A stretch of DNA of 64,000 nt from CAZWZG01 sp964638245 (GCA_964638245.1 CAZWZG010000001.1:1-64000); one strand, 5' to 3'; positions 1 to 8,751 are shown, numbered from the stretch's first letter. Notes: generated from the sequence alone by a model not told the origin. A program made the numbers and translations.

Positions 1-242
1 ATCGGCGTGCCGGTTGAGACGCCCTCGAAAACACCCGACAGGATTTCCACCTCATCGGCTTCGCGGCGCTGCGTGGTAAAGCGGCTTTGGCCGGGCTTCC
101 TCCGGTCCAGCCAGACCTGAAGGTCCTCTGCCGTAACCGGCACGCCCGGTGGGCAGCCGTCGACCGTCGCGCCCAAAGCGGGCCCGTGGCTTTCCCCCCA
201 GGTCGTGACCCGGAAAACATGTCCATAGGTATTCAAACTCAT
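1..242 (-). CDS. aroC: Chorismate synthase, N-terminal 80 residues (runs off left edge)
   Basis: Translating the minus strand from the ATG at 242 gives a protein beginning [20 protein letters not shown] and continuing with [15 protein letters not shown]. This is the conserved start of chorismate synthase, which converts EPSP to chorismate as the last step of the shikimate pathway, using reduced FMN. The frame stays open to base 1, so only the first 80 of an expected roughly 360 residues are present. It lies 38 nt downstream of the outer-membrane-like gene on the same strand. No strong ribosome binding site is visible before the ATG. The family call rests on the unmistakable N-terminal motif; nothing can be said about the rest of the gene. 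Confidence 0.95.
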   Translation of the reverse strand, partial: MSLNTYGHVFRVTTWGESHGPALGATVDGCPPGVPVTAEDLQVWLDRRKPGQSRFTTQRREADEVEILSGVFEGVSTGTP

Positions 243-280
243 GCAAGCGGCATAGCCGCAAGCGCGCCCGAGGCCAAGCG

Positions 281-1051
281 TCAGTCGTAGAAATAGTCGA
301 CGCTGCGCACGCCTCTGAACAGAGAGCTGCGGTCACCGTCAAAGAGATATGTCAGGCTCAAGGAAACCTGCTGCCATCCCGAACCGAGGACGCCCTCATC
401 CTCGTCATGGAACTTCGAAACTTCGAAGGACACCGCCAGGGGCGGCATGCTGTCGGCGCCGCTGTCACCTCCTGACAGCGCGTAAGTCACGCCCAGCGTC
501 GTCAATCCGTCGAAACCGCTGTCAAAATAGTCGCGCCGGTGAACGGCGTAGAGATCCCAGGATCCAAATACAGGATAGCTTATGGCCGCCCCGAAGGTGC
601 CTTCTGATTCACCATCGTCAAGAAACACACCGAGGTAGCTTTCTACGCTTGCCATGCCGATCGCGTAGCGGCCCTCGATCCCGTATTCCTGTTCGGGTGT
701 GCTGGAGTTCGTGCTGGCAATAAAATACGCACCCAATTCTCCTGATCCAAACTCCATGTAAGGGAACAGGCCGAAGCCATAGCGTTCGGAAAAGAAATCA
801 GCGTCATAAGTTTCATGCGCATAGGACAGCGACGCGCCCAGCGACCAGTCGCCGCCAAGCGCATAGTCCGTGCGATAGACCAGCGAATGGGTGAAATTGT
901 TGACGAAAGGGTCGCCATCGCTGTCGTCATGAAAGTTCAGCCCATAGCTGAGACTGCTGCCGGTGCGTTCGATCCCACCTGTCAGCGAATCCATGGCCAT
1001 TGCCGCCGATCCGCACAACATTCCGGCCATAATTGCCGTCGCAAAGCGCAT
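281..1051 (-). CDS. Secreted beta-rich protein, probable outer-membrane barrel
   Basis: The 256-residue product starts with a signal peptide ([19 protein letters not shown], cleavage after about residue 19). The mature part alternates aromatic/hydrophobic and polar residues (for example [44 protein letters not shown]), as expected of transmembrane beta strands. It ends in DYFYD, an aromatic-rich C-terminus but not the classical terminal F. I do not recognise a named family; a small outer-membrane barrel or surface protein is inferred. It lies between the petC terminator and aroC, on the same strand as both, and could be co-transcribed with aroC across a 38-nt gap. Confidence 0.6.
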   Translation of the reverse strand: MRFATAIMAGMLCGSAAMAMDSLTGGIERTGSSLSYGLNFHDDSDGDPFVNNFTHSLVYRTDYALGGDWSLGASLSYAHETYDADFFSERYGFGLFPYMEFGSGELGAYFIASTNSSTPEQEYGIEGRYAIGMASVESYLGVFLDDGESEGTFGAAISYPVFGSWDLYAVHRRDYFDSGFDGLTTLGVTYALSGGDSGADSMPPLAVSFEVSKFHDEDEGVLGSGWQQVSLSLTYLFDGDRSSLFRGVRSVDYFYD

Positions 1052-1166
1052 GTTGTTTCCCTTCTGCTCGCCCTCTTTCTACGGGGCTCGGAGAGGATCG
1101 GAAGATGGCGCGGGTCGAAGAGGGAAGCGCTTGGTGCATGTTGGCAACAAGATCAGCGCGGTTCCG

Positions 1167-1200
1167 CAAAAGAAAACGCGCCGGACGAGGCCGGCGCGTT
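1167..1200 (-). terminator. Rho-independent terminator after the bc1 operon
   Basis: Read on the minus strand, a perfect 10-bp stem (AACGCGCCGG / CCGGCGCGTT) with a 6-nt loop is followed by TTCTTTT. It begins about 24 nt beyond the petC stop codon, so it should end the petABC transcript. Confidence 0.85.
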
Positions 1201-1223
1201 TGAAACAGTTTTGTGGGGTTGCC

Positions 1224-2093
1224 TTATGCCTCTTCCTGACGGCCCTTGCCTTTGATCGGCGCCCAGAGACGCTTGTTCGTGAGGTACAAGAGCACCGCCA
1301 GAACCGAAAGCATGACGACACCGGTAAAGCCAGCTTGCTTGCGGGCGTTGAGGCCCGGCTCGGCCGCCCACATCAGGAACGAAGCAACGTCGACGGCCTG
1401 TTGTTCGATCGTGGCTTCGGTGTCATCTGCATACAACACGTCGTCCCCCCAGAGCGGCTGTGTCATACCGATCCAGCTTCCGGGGTACTTCCGCTCGCCG
1501 TTTTCGTCATAGCACTGTTCAGGGTACCCACCAGCAGTGAAGACCGCGTTGTAGGTGCCGTCGAAATCATCGGGCGCGCAGGATGGCGGGTCGGCATAGC
1601 CCGTCAGAAGCGAGGCGATATATTCAGGTCCACCCATGCCGTAGAGCAACTGGTTGATGCCCAGCTGATAGGGGCCGGAGAAGCCTGCGCGTGCCTTGGC
1701 CATCAGGCTCAGGTCAGGTGCGCCTTCAAGCTGGCTCATCGGGAAGTGGTCGTTCGGCGTTGCCGGACGGAAATCCCCGAAGCCGTCCTCAAGGGTCGGA
1801 TCCCAGATCTCGTAGAACTCTGCATATGCGCGGACCTGATCGCCCGGAAGTCCCGGGCCACCGTCATCGCCGAGCGAACGAATTGGAACGTACTGGAGAC
1901 CGTGGCAAGCCGCGCAAACCTCTGTATAGACCTGAAGGCCCCGCTGGAGCTGCGCTTGGTCGTACGAGCCGAACGGACCGTCATGGGCAAAGTCGTAGTT
2001 CGTGACTTCGGGTGCCGGGCCGGCGGCAAAGGCGCCGCCAGCCGTGACCATCAGCGCGGTCAGCGCGGAGAGGTGGATGTTTGTCTTTTTCAT
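1224..2093 (-). CDS. petC: Cytochrome c1 of the bc1 complex
   Basis: The 289-residue product is the haem c subunit of ubiquinol:cytochrome c oxidoreductase. It passes electrons from the Rieske protein to soluble or membrane cytochromes c on the periplasmic side. A signal peptide (LSALTALMVTAGGAFAAG) precedes the haem-binding CAACH at about residue 60 (VCAACHGLQY). A single C-terminal membrane helix (TGVVMLSVLAVLLYLTNKRLW) anchors it. The sixth haem ligand Met probably lies in the downstream region, but I did not fix its position. It is the last gene of the operon, 10 nt after petB, and is followed by a strong terminator. Length is normal for alphaproteobacteria. Confidence 0.96.
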   Translation of the reverse strand: MKKTNIHLSALTALMVTAGGAFAAGPAPEVTNYDFAHDGPFGSYDQAQLQRGLQVYTEVCAACHGLQYVPIRSLGDDGGPGLPGDQVRAYAEFYEIWDPTLEDGFGDFRPATPNDHFPMSQLEGAPDLSLMAKARAGFSGPYQLGINQLLYGMGGPEYIASLLTGYADPPSCAPDDFDGTYNAVFTAGGYPEQCYDENGERKYPGSWIGMTQPLWGDDVLYADDTEATIEQQAVDVASFLMWAAEPGLNARKQAGFTGVVMLSVLAVLLYLTNKRLWAPIKGKGRQEEA

Positions 2094-2103
2094 CGCTCTT
2101 TCC

Positions 2104-3318
2104 TTATTCGGCAGGTGTTGCTGCCGCTTCCCCGGACTTGTCAGTATTGGGATAGTGCGCGTTGAAGTCGTCTTCGATCGTTTCCGGCTGTGGCAGCGGC
2201 TTCTCGATCACGCCCAGAAGCGGGAGGATGACCAGGAAGTACGCAAACCAGTAGGTCGTCGCGATCAGCGAGATGGTTCCGTAGATGCCTTCTGCCGGTT
2301 GCGAGCCAACCCACATCAGCACGAAGAAGTCGATCACAAGAAGCCAGAACCACCACTTGAACATGGGGCGATAACGGCCCGAGCGAACGCTCGACGTGTC
2401 CAGCCAGGGCGCAAGCGCCATGACNNNNNNNNNNNNNNNNNNNNNNNNNNNNNNNNNNNNNNNNNNNNNNNNNNNNNNNNNNNNNNNNNNNNNNNNNNNN
2501 NNNNNNNNNNNNNNNNNNNNNNNNGCGAAGAAGACCGCAAGGATAACCACGAGGGCGAATAGGTCTTTGATCACAAAGTAAGGCCAGAACGGAAGAGTAT
2601 CCTTTTCCGCTTCGGCTTTTGACGTGCGGCGCACTTCGACCCCCGTGGGGTTGTTATTGCCGGTCGTGTGGAATGCCCAGACATGCACGATCACAAGGCC
2701 AAGGATGATGAACGGCAAGAGGTAGTGCAGCGAGAAGAAGCGGTTCAGCGCAGGCTGACCCACCGAGGACGCGCCCAGAAGCCAGGTCTGAATGCCTTCG
2801 CCGATGAACGGGATCGCGCCGAAGAGGCCGGTGATCACAGCCGTGCCGTGGAACGACATCTGACCCCACGGCAGAACGTAACCCATGAAGGCCGTTGCCA
2901 TCATCAAAAGATAGATCAGCATGCCAATGATCCATGTCACTTCGCGCGGGGCCTTGTAAGAACCGTAGTAGAGGCCGCGGAAGATGTGTGCATAGACAGC
3001 AACGAAGAAGAGCGATGCGCCATTCATATGCAGATAGCGGATTATGTCGCCGCCATTCACGTTGCGCATGATGTGCTCGACCGAGGCAAACGCCATGTCC
3101 ACATGCGGCGTGTAGTGCATCACCAGCACGATGCCGGTGACGATCTGCATCACCAGACAGAATACAAGAACGATACCCCAGATCCACATCCAATTTAGGT
3201 TCTTGGGGGTGGGTATCATCAGTGTATCATAGAGCAGGCCAACAATCGGCAGGCGGCTATGAAGCCACTTTTCCGTTTTCGAATTCGGTTCATAGTGGTC
3301 GTGGGGAATTCCGGACAT
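2104..3318 (-). CDS. petB: Cytochrome b of the bc1 complex (assembly gap inside)
   Basis: This integral membrane subunit carries haems bL and bH and the Qo and Qi quinone sites. Intact parts include the N-terminal helices ([21 protein letters not shown]), the haem-ligand helix ([13 protein letters not shown]), helix C with [20 protein letters not shown], and the C-terminal helices. A 100-N block (2425-2524) interrupts it after [11 protein letters not shown] and before [11 protein letters not shown]. From memory of Rhodobacter cytochrome b about 77 residues belong there, including the PEWY Qo motif, so the true gap is probably near 230 nt and not 100. The ATG overlaps the petA stop (ATGA) and has a strong GGAGGA site inside the end of petA, which suggests translational coupling. 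Confidence 0.96.
   Translation of the reverse strand: MSGIPHDHYEPNSKTEKWLHSRLPIVGLLYDTLMIPTPKNLNWMWIWGIVLVFCLVMQIVTGIVLVMHYTPHVDMAFASVEHIMRNVNGGDIIRYLHMNGASLFFVAVYAHIFRGLYYGSYKAPREVTWIIGMLIYLLMMATAFMGYVLPWGQMSFHGTAVITGLFGAIPFIGEGIQTWLLGASSVGQPALNRFFSLHYLLPFIILGLVIVHVWAFHTTGNNNPTGVEVRRTSKAEAEKDTLPFWPYFVIKDLFALVVILAVFFXXXXXXXXXXXXXXXXXXXXXXXXXXXXXXXXXXVMALAPWLDTSSVRSGRYRPMFKWWFWLLVIDFFVLMWVGSQPAEGIYGTISLIATTYWFAYFLVILPLLGVIEKPLPQPETIEDDFNAHYPNTDKSGEAAATPAE
2425..2524. other. Assembly gap (100 N) in petB
   Basis: Exactly 100 N, the standard placeholder for a gap of unknown size. It removes the petB segment expected to carry the PEWY motif. The frames on either side agree only because 100 N plus two flanking bases happen to be a multiple of three. 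Confidence 0.98.
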
Positions 3319-3911
3319 CAGCTTTCCTCCGTGCCTAAGAGAAGTTCGGCCTCGCCCACAAATCGGGCAAGAGGGATGTGCAGGTTTTCGGGAGCCGGGC
3401 CTTTGCGAATACGCCCGGCCGAGTCATAGTGGGACCCATGACAGGGGCAAAACCAGCCGTCGAATTCGCCGGCGTTGCCTTCTTCCTTTCCCAGCGGAAC
3501 GCACCCGAGATGCGTACAGATACCTGTCATGACCAACCACTCGCCGGTTTCGTCAAGCGATCTGTTATCGTCCGTGGCAGGAGCGCTTGCCCATCCATCC
3601 GGGATGTTCTCATTCCGCGAGAACGGGTCAGGCAGATCAGCAACATCGACTGAGCGGGCGCCTTCAATCTCTTCTTCGGTGCGGCGGCGAATGAAGATCG
3701 GCTTGCCCTGCCAAAGCACCTTAATCTGCGTTCCTGGATCCACAGCGTCGATCGCAACACGCATCGAGGCTTGAGCGACAACGTCAGCCGTCGGGTTCAT
3801 CTGATTGACGAGCGGCCGCACGGCGGCAACGGTCACAACTGCGCCAGCACCTGCGGTAGCGTAGTAAATAAAATCACGCCGCGTGGCGTGGGAGTCATCT
3901 GCGTGCGACAC
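3318..3911 (-). CDS. petA: Rieske iron-sulfur subunit of the bc1 complex
   Basis: The 197-residue subunit oxidises quinol at the Qo site and carries electrons to cytochrome c1. The twin-arginine-like start ([18 protein letters not shown]) is an uncleaved anchor typical of Tat-inserted Rieske proteins. The two cluster-binding boxes are CTHLGC and CPCHGSHYD, giving 2 Cys and 2 His ligands plus the disulfide Cys pair. A hinge rich in Ala lies between anchor and head. It is first in the petABC operon. The 125 nt between it and the upstream GST gene presumably hold the promoter, although no clear -35/-10 pair was identified. Confidence 0.97.
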   Translation of the reverse strand: MSHADDSHATRRDFIYYATAGAGAVVTVAAVRPLVNQMNPTADVVAQASMRVAIDAVDPGTQIKVLWQGKPIFIRRRTEEEIEGARSVDVADLPDPFSRNENIPDGWASAPATDDNRSLDETGEWLVMTGICTHLGCVPLGKEEGNAGEFDGWFCPCHGSHYDSAGRIRKGPAPENLHIPLARFVGEAELLLGTEES

Positions 3912-4036
3912 CTGGCTAGGACCTCCGGGCTTTAGGTTCCATACATAGCGGGCTGAACCACATTCCTGCGCCAGCCATACCGGGCTATCTAGTGCGAATG
4001 GTTAAGGAGGTCCAGCATTCAAAGCGGCGCGGATCG

Positions 4037-4642
4037 TCACACCTCGGGATGTGTCTCAACCATCGCGGGACGCTGGTGAAATGCCTCGAACCAGGCGGCC
4101 AATTCCGGGTGGGTTTCGCGCCAGGGGCGGTCTGCGTGACGGAAGTCAATGTAGCCCAGCGCACAACCCACAGCGATATGGGCCATGTCGATCGGCCCTG
4201 CCAAATGGCTCATCCAGCGTTGCTCGATAGCATGAAGGCTGCGCGCGACCTTGCCCCATTGCGATTCGAGCCAGTTGGGATCGACCTTGTCGGCAGGGCG
4301 CGCGCGGTGTTCGTAGACCATCAGCACCGCAGCATCGAGAAGGCCATCGGCCGTGGCTTCAAGAGTGAGCGTTTCCCATTTGCGCGCTTCGGGATAGAAA
4401 TTAGCACCTGCCAGTTCGTTGAGATACTGACATATGACGCGGCTGTCGTAGATCGCTGGACCGTCTGGACGCTCTAAAGTTGGTATTTTTCCCAAAGGGT
4501 TAACCGACATCGTCGGGGTGTCGGGGATCGTGATGCCGACAGTCACCGGGAGTTCTTCGATCCTGTCCGTGAGGCCGGTTTCGCGGATCAAAACCCGCAC
4601 TTTGCGCACGAAGGGCGATGGTGGGGAGATATGAAGTTTCAT
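4037..4642 (-). CDS. Glutathione S-transferase family protein
   Basis: The 201-residue product has the N-terminal thioredoxin-like GST domain (KLHISPPSPFVRKVRVLIRETG, then NPLGKIPTLERPDG with the cis-Pro and IYDSRVICQYL with the glutathione-contacting Ser) followed by an all-helical C-terminal domain. Length and motifs match cytosolic GSTs of the YfcF/stringent-starvation-like type. The active-site residue is a Ser in SPPSPFV and not a Cys. Its ATG overlaps the mtaB stop by 4 nt (ATGA), so it is probably translated together with dapF-mtaB. The substrate is unknown. Confidence 0.85.
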   Translation of the reverse strand: MKLHISPPSPFVRKVRVLIRETGLTDRIEELPVTVGITIPDTPTMSVNPLGKIPTLERPDGPAIYDSRVICQYLNELAGANFYPEARKWETLTLEATADGLLDAAVLMVYEHRARPADKVDPNWLESQWGKVARSLHAIEQRWMSHLAGPIDMAHIAVGCALGYIDFRHADRPWRETHPELAAWFEAFHQRPAMVETHPEV

Positions 4643-5916
4643 GCCTGCTCCAGTTCCTTTGCAACCAGCGATGCGCCCTCGACCCCAGCGATCGTGGCGC
4701 GCACGATCTGGCCGGGCGTTTGCTCGGTTTCGAAGCGCACCTCGGCAAAGCCGGGTGTCCGCCCCATGGTCGCGCTTTCCATCAGGATATCAAAGGTCTG
4801 ACCCGCGCAGGAGTCCAGATGGCGCTTCACGGCCATGTCGCCGGCGGCGCGCAACCGCGCAGCTCGGTCGCGGATGGCATTGCCATTGACCTGCGGCATG
4901 CGCGCGGCGGGTGTGCCTTCGCGCGGGGAGTAGGGAAAGACATGCAGCCACGTCAGACCGCAATCTTCGACCAATTTTAGCGAGTTTTCGAACATCGCGT
5001 CGGTTTCGGTCGGGAATCCCGCGATGATGTCTGCCCCGAAGACGATCTCGGGGCGTAAACGGCGCGCTTCTTCGCAGAACGCGATGGCGTCATCACGAAG
5101 GTGGCGGCGCTTCATGCGTTTGAGGATCATGTCATCACCCGCCTGCAAGGACAGGTGAAGGTGCGGCATGAACCGCGTATCGGTGGCCAGGGCTTCCATC
5201 AGCGCGGGGTCAGCTTCGATGGAATCAATGGAGGATAGGCGCAGGCGCGGCAGGTCGGGTGCAAGTTTCAGGATCCGGCGCACGAGGTCACCAAGCTTTG
5301 GCTCGCCCGGAAGGTCCGCCCCCCAACTGGTCAGATCGACGCCGGTCAGCACCACCTCGTTGTAGCCCTTGTCCACAAGCCGCTTGATCTGATCCACGAT
5401 CACCCCGGCGGGAACCGAGCGGGAGTTGCCGCGGCCATAAGGGATGATGCAGAACGTGCAGCGGTGGTCGCAGCCGTTCTGGATTTGGACGTAAGCGCGC
5501 GCGCGCGCGCCAAAACCGTCGATCAGATGACCCGCGGTTTCGGTCACCGACATGATATCATCGACCTGCACGCGTTCAGTGTCGCCGGTGAAATCGGGTG
5601 CCTGTTTCGCCCAGGCCGCGGGCGTCATCTTTTCGGTGTTGCCAAGGATAAGGTCGACCTCGGGCATCGCCTCGAAAGTCGCCGCTTCCGTCTGCGCGGC
5701 ACACCCTGTGACGACGATACGGGCACCCGGGTGCTGTCGGCGAAGCTTGCGCACCTCGCGCTTTGACTTGCGCACGGCCTCAGCGGTCACAGCGCAGGTG
5801 TTGACCACGACCGTGTTCTCGACCCCTGCCCCGATGGCAAGGTCCTTCATCGCCTCGGATTCATACGCGTTCAGGCGACAGCCCAAGGTCGCGAAGACGG
5901 GTGGGTTAGCGCTCAT
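4639..5916 (-). CDS. mtaB: tRNA t6A37 methylthiotransferase MtaB
   Basis: The 425-residue radical-SAM enzyme adds a methylthio group to N6-threonylcarbamoyladenosine at position 37 of tRNAs reading ANN codons. The N-terminal UPF0004 domain supplies three cysteines for one Fe-S cluster (TLGCRLNAYES, VVNTCAVTAEA, VVTGCAAQ). The radical-SAM CxxxCxxC motif is CDHRCTFC at about residue 150, followed by IIPYGRGNSRS. A C-terminal TRAM-like region follows. The TLGCRLN start separates it from MiaB and RimO. It overlaps dapF upstream and the GST gene downstream by 4 nt each. A (GC)8 run sits just before the radical-SAM motif. Confidence 0.93.
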   Translation of the reverse strand: MSANPPVFATLGCRLNAYESEAMKDLAIGAGVENTVVVNTCAVTAEAVRKSKREVRKLRRQHPGARIVVTGCAAQTEAATFEAMPEVDLILGNTEKMTPAAWAKQAPDFTGDTERVQVDDIMSVTETAGHLIDGFGARARAYVQIQNGCDHRCTFCIIPYGRGNSRSVPAGVIVDQIKRLVDKGYNEVVLTGVDLTSWGADLPGEPKLGDLVRRILKLAPDLPRLRLSSIDSIEADPALMEALATDTRFMPHLHLSLQAGDDMILKRMKRRHLRDDAIAFCEEARRLRPEIVFGADIIAGFPTETDAMFENSLKLVEDCGLTWLHVFPYSPREGTPAARMPQVNGNAIRDRAARLRAAGDMAVKRHLDSCAGQTFDILMESATMGRTPGFAEVRFETEQTPGQIVRATIAGVEGASLVAKELEQA

Positions 5917-6749
5917 TTGGCCAGCAGCCGATCGATGTCGAGCGTGCCGTCAAAAACGTGAGTGGCTGGACCGGTCATCCACACACCGTCGTCGCGCCAG
6001 TCGATATCCAGTGTGCCACCATCCAGATGCACCTGTGTCTTGCGCGGAACCTTACCTTGGCGCGCGAAGGCCACGACCACGGCACAGGCCCCGGACCCGC
6101 AGGCCATCGTTACGCCAACGCCACGTTCCCAAACCCGCATGCGGATCGAGCCGTCCGGTTTGATCGAGCAGAACTCGACATTCGTACGCTCAGGGTAAAG
6201 CGGGTGGTGTTCCAGTGCAGGGCCACGCTCTGCAGGGTCAACCGCGTCAGCGTCGTCCACAAGGAAAACCATGTGCGGATTGCCCATGCCGGCAGCGGCG
6301 GGCGCACCGTCTATTGGCAACGCATCGAGATCCAAATCCTCGACCAGTGGGATATCAGCCCACGTCGTCGCAGGTTGACCCATGTTGACCGAATAGTGCC
6401 CCGCGCCATTGCTCCGAACTTCGAGCCGTCCGAAATCCGTGACAAATGAGCGGTCAGCGGGGCCGTCTTCATCCTCAAGCTTCAGCGCGACGCACCGGGA
6501 GGCGTTTCCACACGCAGCCGATGGGCTTCCATCGGCATTGAAAAAGCTGAGGCGCGCGTCGGCTTCTGGGTGGTTTTCGATCAGACAAATCAGATCGGCG
6601 CCGACGCCGGTGTGACGATCCGAAAGCGCCGACGCCAGCTCCGATGTCAAAGGCACGACAGCCGAACGCGCGTCGAGAATGACAAAATCATTCCCGATCC
6701 CGTGCATCTTTTGAAAGGCAAGGCCTGTGTGCGCGACTCGATCCATCAT
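5913..6749 (-). CDS. dapF: Diaminopimelate epimerase
   Basis: The enzyme interconverts LL- and meso-diaminopimelate in lysine and peptidoglycan synthesis. The 278-residue sequence shows FQKMHGIGNDFVILD near the N-terminus and both catalytic cysteines in AACGNASRCVAL and TMACGSGACA, the thiolate pair of this cofactor-independent racemase. Start is either of two adjacent ATGs (6749 or 6746). Its stop overlaps the mtaB start (ATGA); the dapF-mtaB pairing is familiar in alphaproteobacteria. It lies 45 nt downstream of the ClpP-like lipoprotein gene. Confidence 0.96.
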   Translation of the reverse strand: MMDRVAHTGLAFQKMHGIGNDFVILDARSAVVPLTSELASALSDRHTGVGADLICLIENHPEADARLSFFNADGSPSAACGNASRCVALKLEDEDGPADRSFVTDFGRLEVRSNGAGHYSVNMGQPATTWADIPLVEDLDLDALPIDGAPAAAGMGNPHMVFLVDDADAVDPAERGPALEHHPLYPERTNVEFCSIKPDGSIRMRVWERGVGVTMACGSGACAVVVAFARQGKVPRKTQVHLDGGTLDIDWRDDGVWMTGPATHVFDGTLDIDRLLAK

Positions 6750-6794
6750 GGGCGCCGATATAAGCGCAATGGGCGCCCGTGCAAAGGTGGGCGG

Positions 6795-7373
6795 CTATTG
6801 ATCGATCGCCGTCAGATGCGTGGCAATCCCCATCTGGCGCGCCAGCGGGGCGTCAATGACCAGGGCAAGCTCTTCGTCCAGTGCATAAACACGGTCGTTG
6901 AGCTCTTTGAACCCGAGCGCCGTCCAATAGGGATCATCAAGCTGGTAGCCAACTTCGGGGTTTGATGAGGCGTGCAACAGGAAGCTGGAGACCTCCGTGA
7001 CCTCGCGCCGGTCGCCTGCGATAAAGATATCCACACATGCAGAGGCGCAATTGGTGATCAGAAAGGTGTTCATGCCCCGATCTTGGATTTCGCGGCCGAT
7101 CTGGTGGGCCGCCGCAAGGTTGCCACCGGGGCTTTGCGCAATCACAAGCCCTTCGATATCGGGGTTGGCCCCGACCAGCGACAAAAATACGAAAGCAGTC
7201 TGCGTTGTGATCGATCCATCCAGCACAAGGACCTGTTGATCTTCGGTGTCCGGGTTTTCCACAAACAGGTTGCCACCCAAGGGCACGGCCCGATCAGACA
7301 CCAGCGCGCCTCCGGGCACCGTGCAGCCTGCAAGGCCAAGCGCGATCAGCAGAAAAGCGAGTCTTCGTAGCAT
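6795..7373 (-). CDS. Lipoprotein with ClpP/crotonase-like fold, possible periplasmic serine protease
   Basis: The open frame begins at 7496, but the ATG at 7373 is preferred: GAGGG lies 5 nt upstream and the product then starts with a lipoprotein signal (MLRRLAFLLIALGLAGC, lipobox LAGC). The 192-residue protein has a ClpP-like core: AQSPGGN in the oxyanion region and TNCASACVDIFIAG, where the Ser of ASAC aligns with the ClpP nucleophile, then a helix with FLLHAS. The family resembles predicted periplasmic proteins of the COG3904 type. It may act as a protease or be a non-catalytic relative. It is upstream of dapF on the same strand. Confidence 0.7.
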   Translation of the reverse strand: MLRRLAFLLIALGLAGCTVPGGALVSDRAVPLGGNLFVENPDTEDQQVLVLDGSITTQTAFVFLSLVGANPDIEGLVIAQSPGGNLAAAHQIGREIQDRGMNTFLITNCASACVDIFIAGDRREVTEVSSFLLHASSNPEVGYQLDDPYWTALGFKELNDRVYALDEELALVIDAPLARQMGIATHLTAIDQ

Positions 7374-7528
7374 GTTGGCCCTCATTGAGCGTATCGTAGG
7401 CGTCAGGCCTAGCGCTCGAAGCCCGAGCCGGTCAATGCGTCGCAGGCGCGCAAGACGACCGGTGGTGCAGCTGTGCCTGATTAGCCCTTGACGCAAGAAT
7501 ATGGTCGAATTAGGGAGGCGACCTTAGT

Positions 7529-7604
7529 GGGCCGTTAGCTCAGTTGGTAGAGCAACTGACTTTTAATCAGTGGGTCGCAGGTTCGAATCCTGCACGGCTC
7601 ACCA
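7529..7604 (+). tRNA. tRNA-Lys (anticodon TTT)
   Basis: The full cloverleaf is visible: acceptor GGGCCGT / ACGGCTC (one G-T pair), D-loop AGCTCAGTTGGTAGAGC, anticodon stem CTGAC / GTCAG-type around loop CTTTTAA, and T arm GCAGGTTCGAATCCTGC. A discriminator A and an encoded CCA end at 7604. The anticodon TTT reads Lys codons AAA/AAG. Confidence 0.97.
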
Positions 7605-7622
7605 CTGCATCCGAATAAAAAA

Positions 7623-7660
7623 GCACGCCCCCGTTGATACGGGATGCGTGCATATTTTTT
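7623..7660. terminator. Bidirectional terminator between tRNA-Lys and znuA
   Basis: A hairpin (GCACGC / GCGTGC outer stem with a CCCG / CGGG inner stem) is preceded by AATAAAAAA and followed by ATATTTTTTT. It can end both the plus-strand tRNA transcript and the minus-strand znuA transcript. Confidence 0.75.
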
Positions 7661-7674
7661 TGTGCAGCCTTGGC

Positions 7675-8736
7675 TTAGAAGCAGCTTGCCAGGTTGGTGG
7701 CAAGGTTGCGGAGCAATTGCGGGTAGAGCGCTGGTCCGGGCGCCAGGTCCGAACCCAGCGGATCAACGACTGCTGTGCCAGCGTCGGTGCCATCAAGGAC
7801 GACAGCGACGATCCCCGGGTTGAACTGCGGCTCGGCAAGGACACACGCGACGTTTTCGTCACGCACACGGTCCTGGATCTCGGCGATACGTGCGGGGCTC
7901 GGGTCCGTTGCGTCGCCAAGGGAAATTGCGCCCGAGGCAAACAGATCGAAAGCGGTTTCAAAGTACTGGTAGCCGTCGTGAAAGACGACAAATCTTTGAC
8001 CGCGAGCCGGTTCAAGCAGTTCGTTTACCTCGGCCTTGAGCGCTTCAAACTCCGCGCGTCCAGCGGCCGCATTGGCAAAGTAGGCGCCAGCGTTGTCGGG
8101 ATCAGCGGCAGACAGGCGGGCCGCAATGACATTCAGCCATGCGCTTGCGTTGTCGGGAGACAACCACGCGTGGGGATCGTGTTCGCCGTGATCGTGGCCC
8201 TTGTGGCCATTATCATGTGCATGATCCTCGTCATGGCCATGATCGTCATGCGCATGCTCTTCGTCGTGAGCATGGTCATCGTCATGCGCATGCTCTTCGT
8301 CGTGAGCGTGGTCATCGTCATGCGCATGCTCTTCGTCGTGAGCGTGGTCATCGTCGTGATCATGGTCGTGCGCTTCGAATGACGCCCCTTCGCGGAAGTC
8401 CAGAAGCTCGGTTTCATCAAGTTCCAGAAGCGTCGTGATCGTTGCGCCTTCGGCAAGGGTTTCCAGCCCATCCTCAAGCCACGGCGTCAAATCCTCGCCA
8501 AGCCAGAATACGAGATCCGCGTTTTGCAGCGCTGCGGCTTCGGAGGGACGCAAACTGTAGCCATGGGGCGACGCACCCGCCGGAATGACGAGATCGGGCG
8601 TTCCAACGCCATCCATGACGCGGGCAACAAGCGAGTGGACTGGAGCGATGTCGACCGCAACGGACGGGACTTCCGCCATTGCGGTAGTGGACAAAAGCAG
8701 TGCAGACAGAGTGCAAGGAAGAAGCTTGGTGGACAT
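7675..8736 (-). CDS. znuA: Zinc ABC transporter substrate-binding protein
   Basis: The 353-residue periplasmic cluster A-I binding protein delivers Zn2+ to ZnuB. It has a signal peptide (LPCTLSALLLSTTAMA), the first metal ligand region APVHSLVARVM, the conserved ASPHGYSLRPS and DPHAWLSPDNA ligand motifs, and FHDGYQYFE. Between the first two halves lies a very long His/Asp/Glu-rich loop (about residues 125-190) with the 12-residue unit AHDEEHAHDDDH repeated three times; the DNA shows the same as three 36-bp direct repeats. Such loops collect or sense zinc in ZnuA proteins. It is divergent from zur-znuCB across a putative Zur box. Confidence 0.96.
   Translation of the reverse strand: MSTKLLPCTLSALLLSTTAMAEVPSVAVDIAPVHSLVARVMDGVGTPDLVIPAGASPHGYSLRPSEAAALQNADLVFWLGEDLTPWLEDGLETLAEGATITTLLELDETELLDFREGASFEAHDHDHDDDHAHDEEHAHDDDHAHDEEHAHDDDHAHDEEHAHDDHGHDEDHAHDNGHKGHDHGEHDPHAWLSPDNASAWLNVIAARLSAADPDNAGAYFANAAAGRAEFEALKAEVNELLEPARGQRFVVFHDGYQYFETAFDLFASGAISLGDATDPSPARIAEIQDRVRDENVACVLAEPQFNPGIVAVVLDGTDAGTAVVDPLGSDLAPGPALYPQLLRNLATNLASCF
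8245..8352. repeat. Three 36-bp tandem repeats in the znuA His-rich loop
   Basis: Three head-to-tail copies (8245-8280, 8281-8316, 8317-8352) are almost identical; the first has CAT where the others have CGT near its end. Being a multiple of 3, copy-number change would lengthen or shorten the metal-binding loop without a frameshift. Confidence 0.9.
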
Positions 8737-8751
8737 CGGGCTCTCGGTGTG

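Noticed and set aside
52..342. Minus-strand open frame spanning the left end
   Set aside because: Overlaps the chorismate synthase frame, whose sequence is clearly the real coding one; this frame has no family features and crosses the 281-1051 gene end.
963..2165. Long plus-strand open frame (400 codons) opposite petC
   Set aside because: Antisense shadow of a high-GC gene; the opposite strand encodes cytochrome c1 with haem motif and signal peptide.
8245..8352. CRISPR-like array of 36-bp units
   Set aside because: The units are directly adjacent without spacers and lie within a coding sequence; it is a protein repeat.
8139..8438. Arg/His-rich plus-strand frame in the znuA repeat
   Set aside because: Only the antisense reading of the 36-bp repeats; no independent start or motif.
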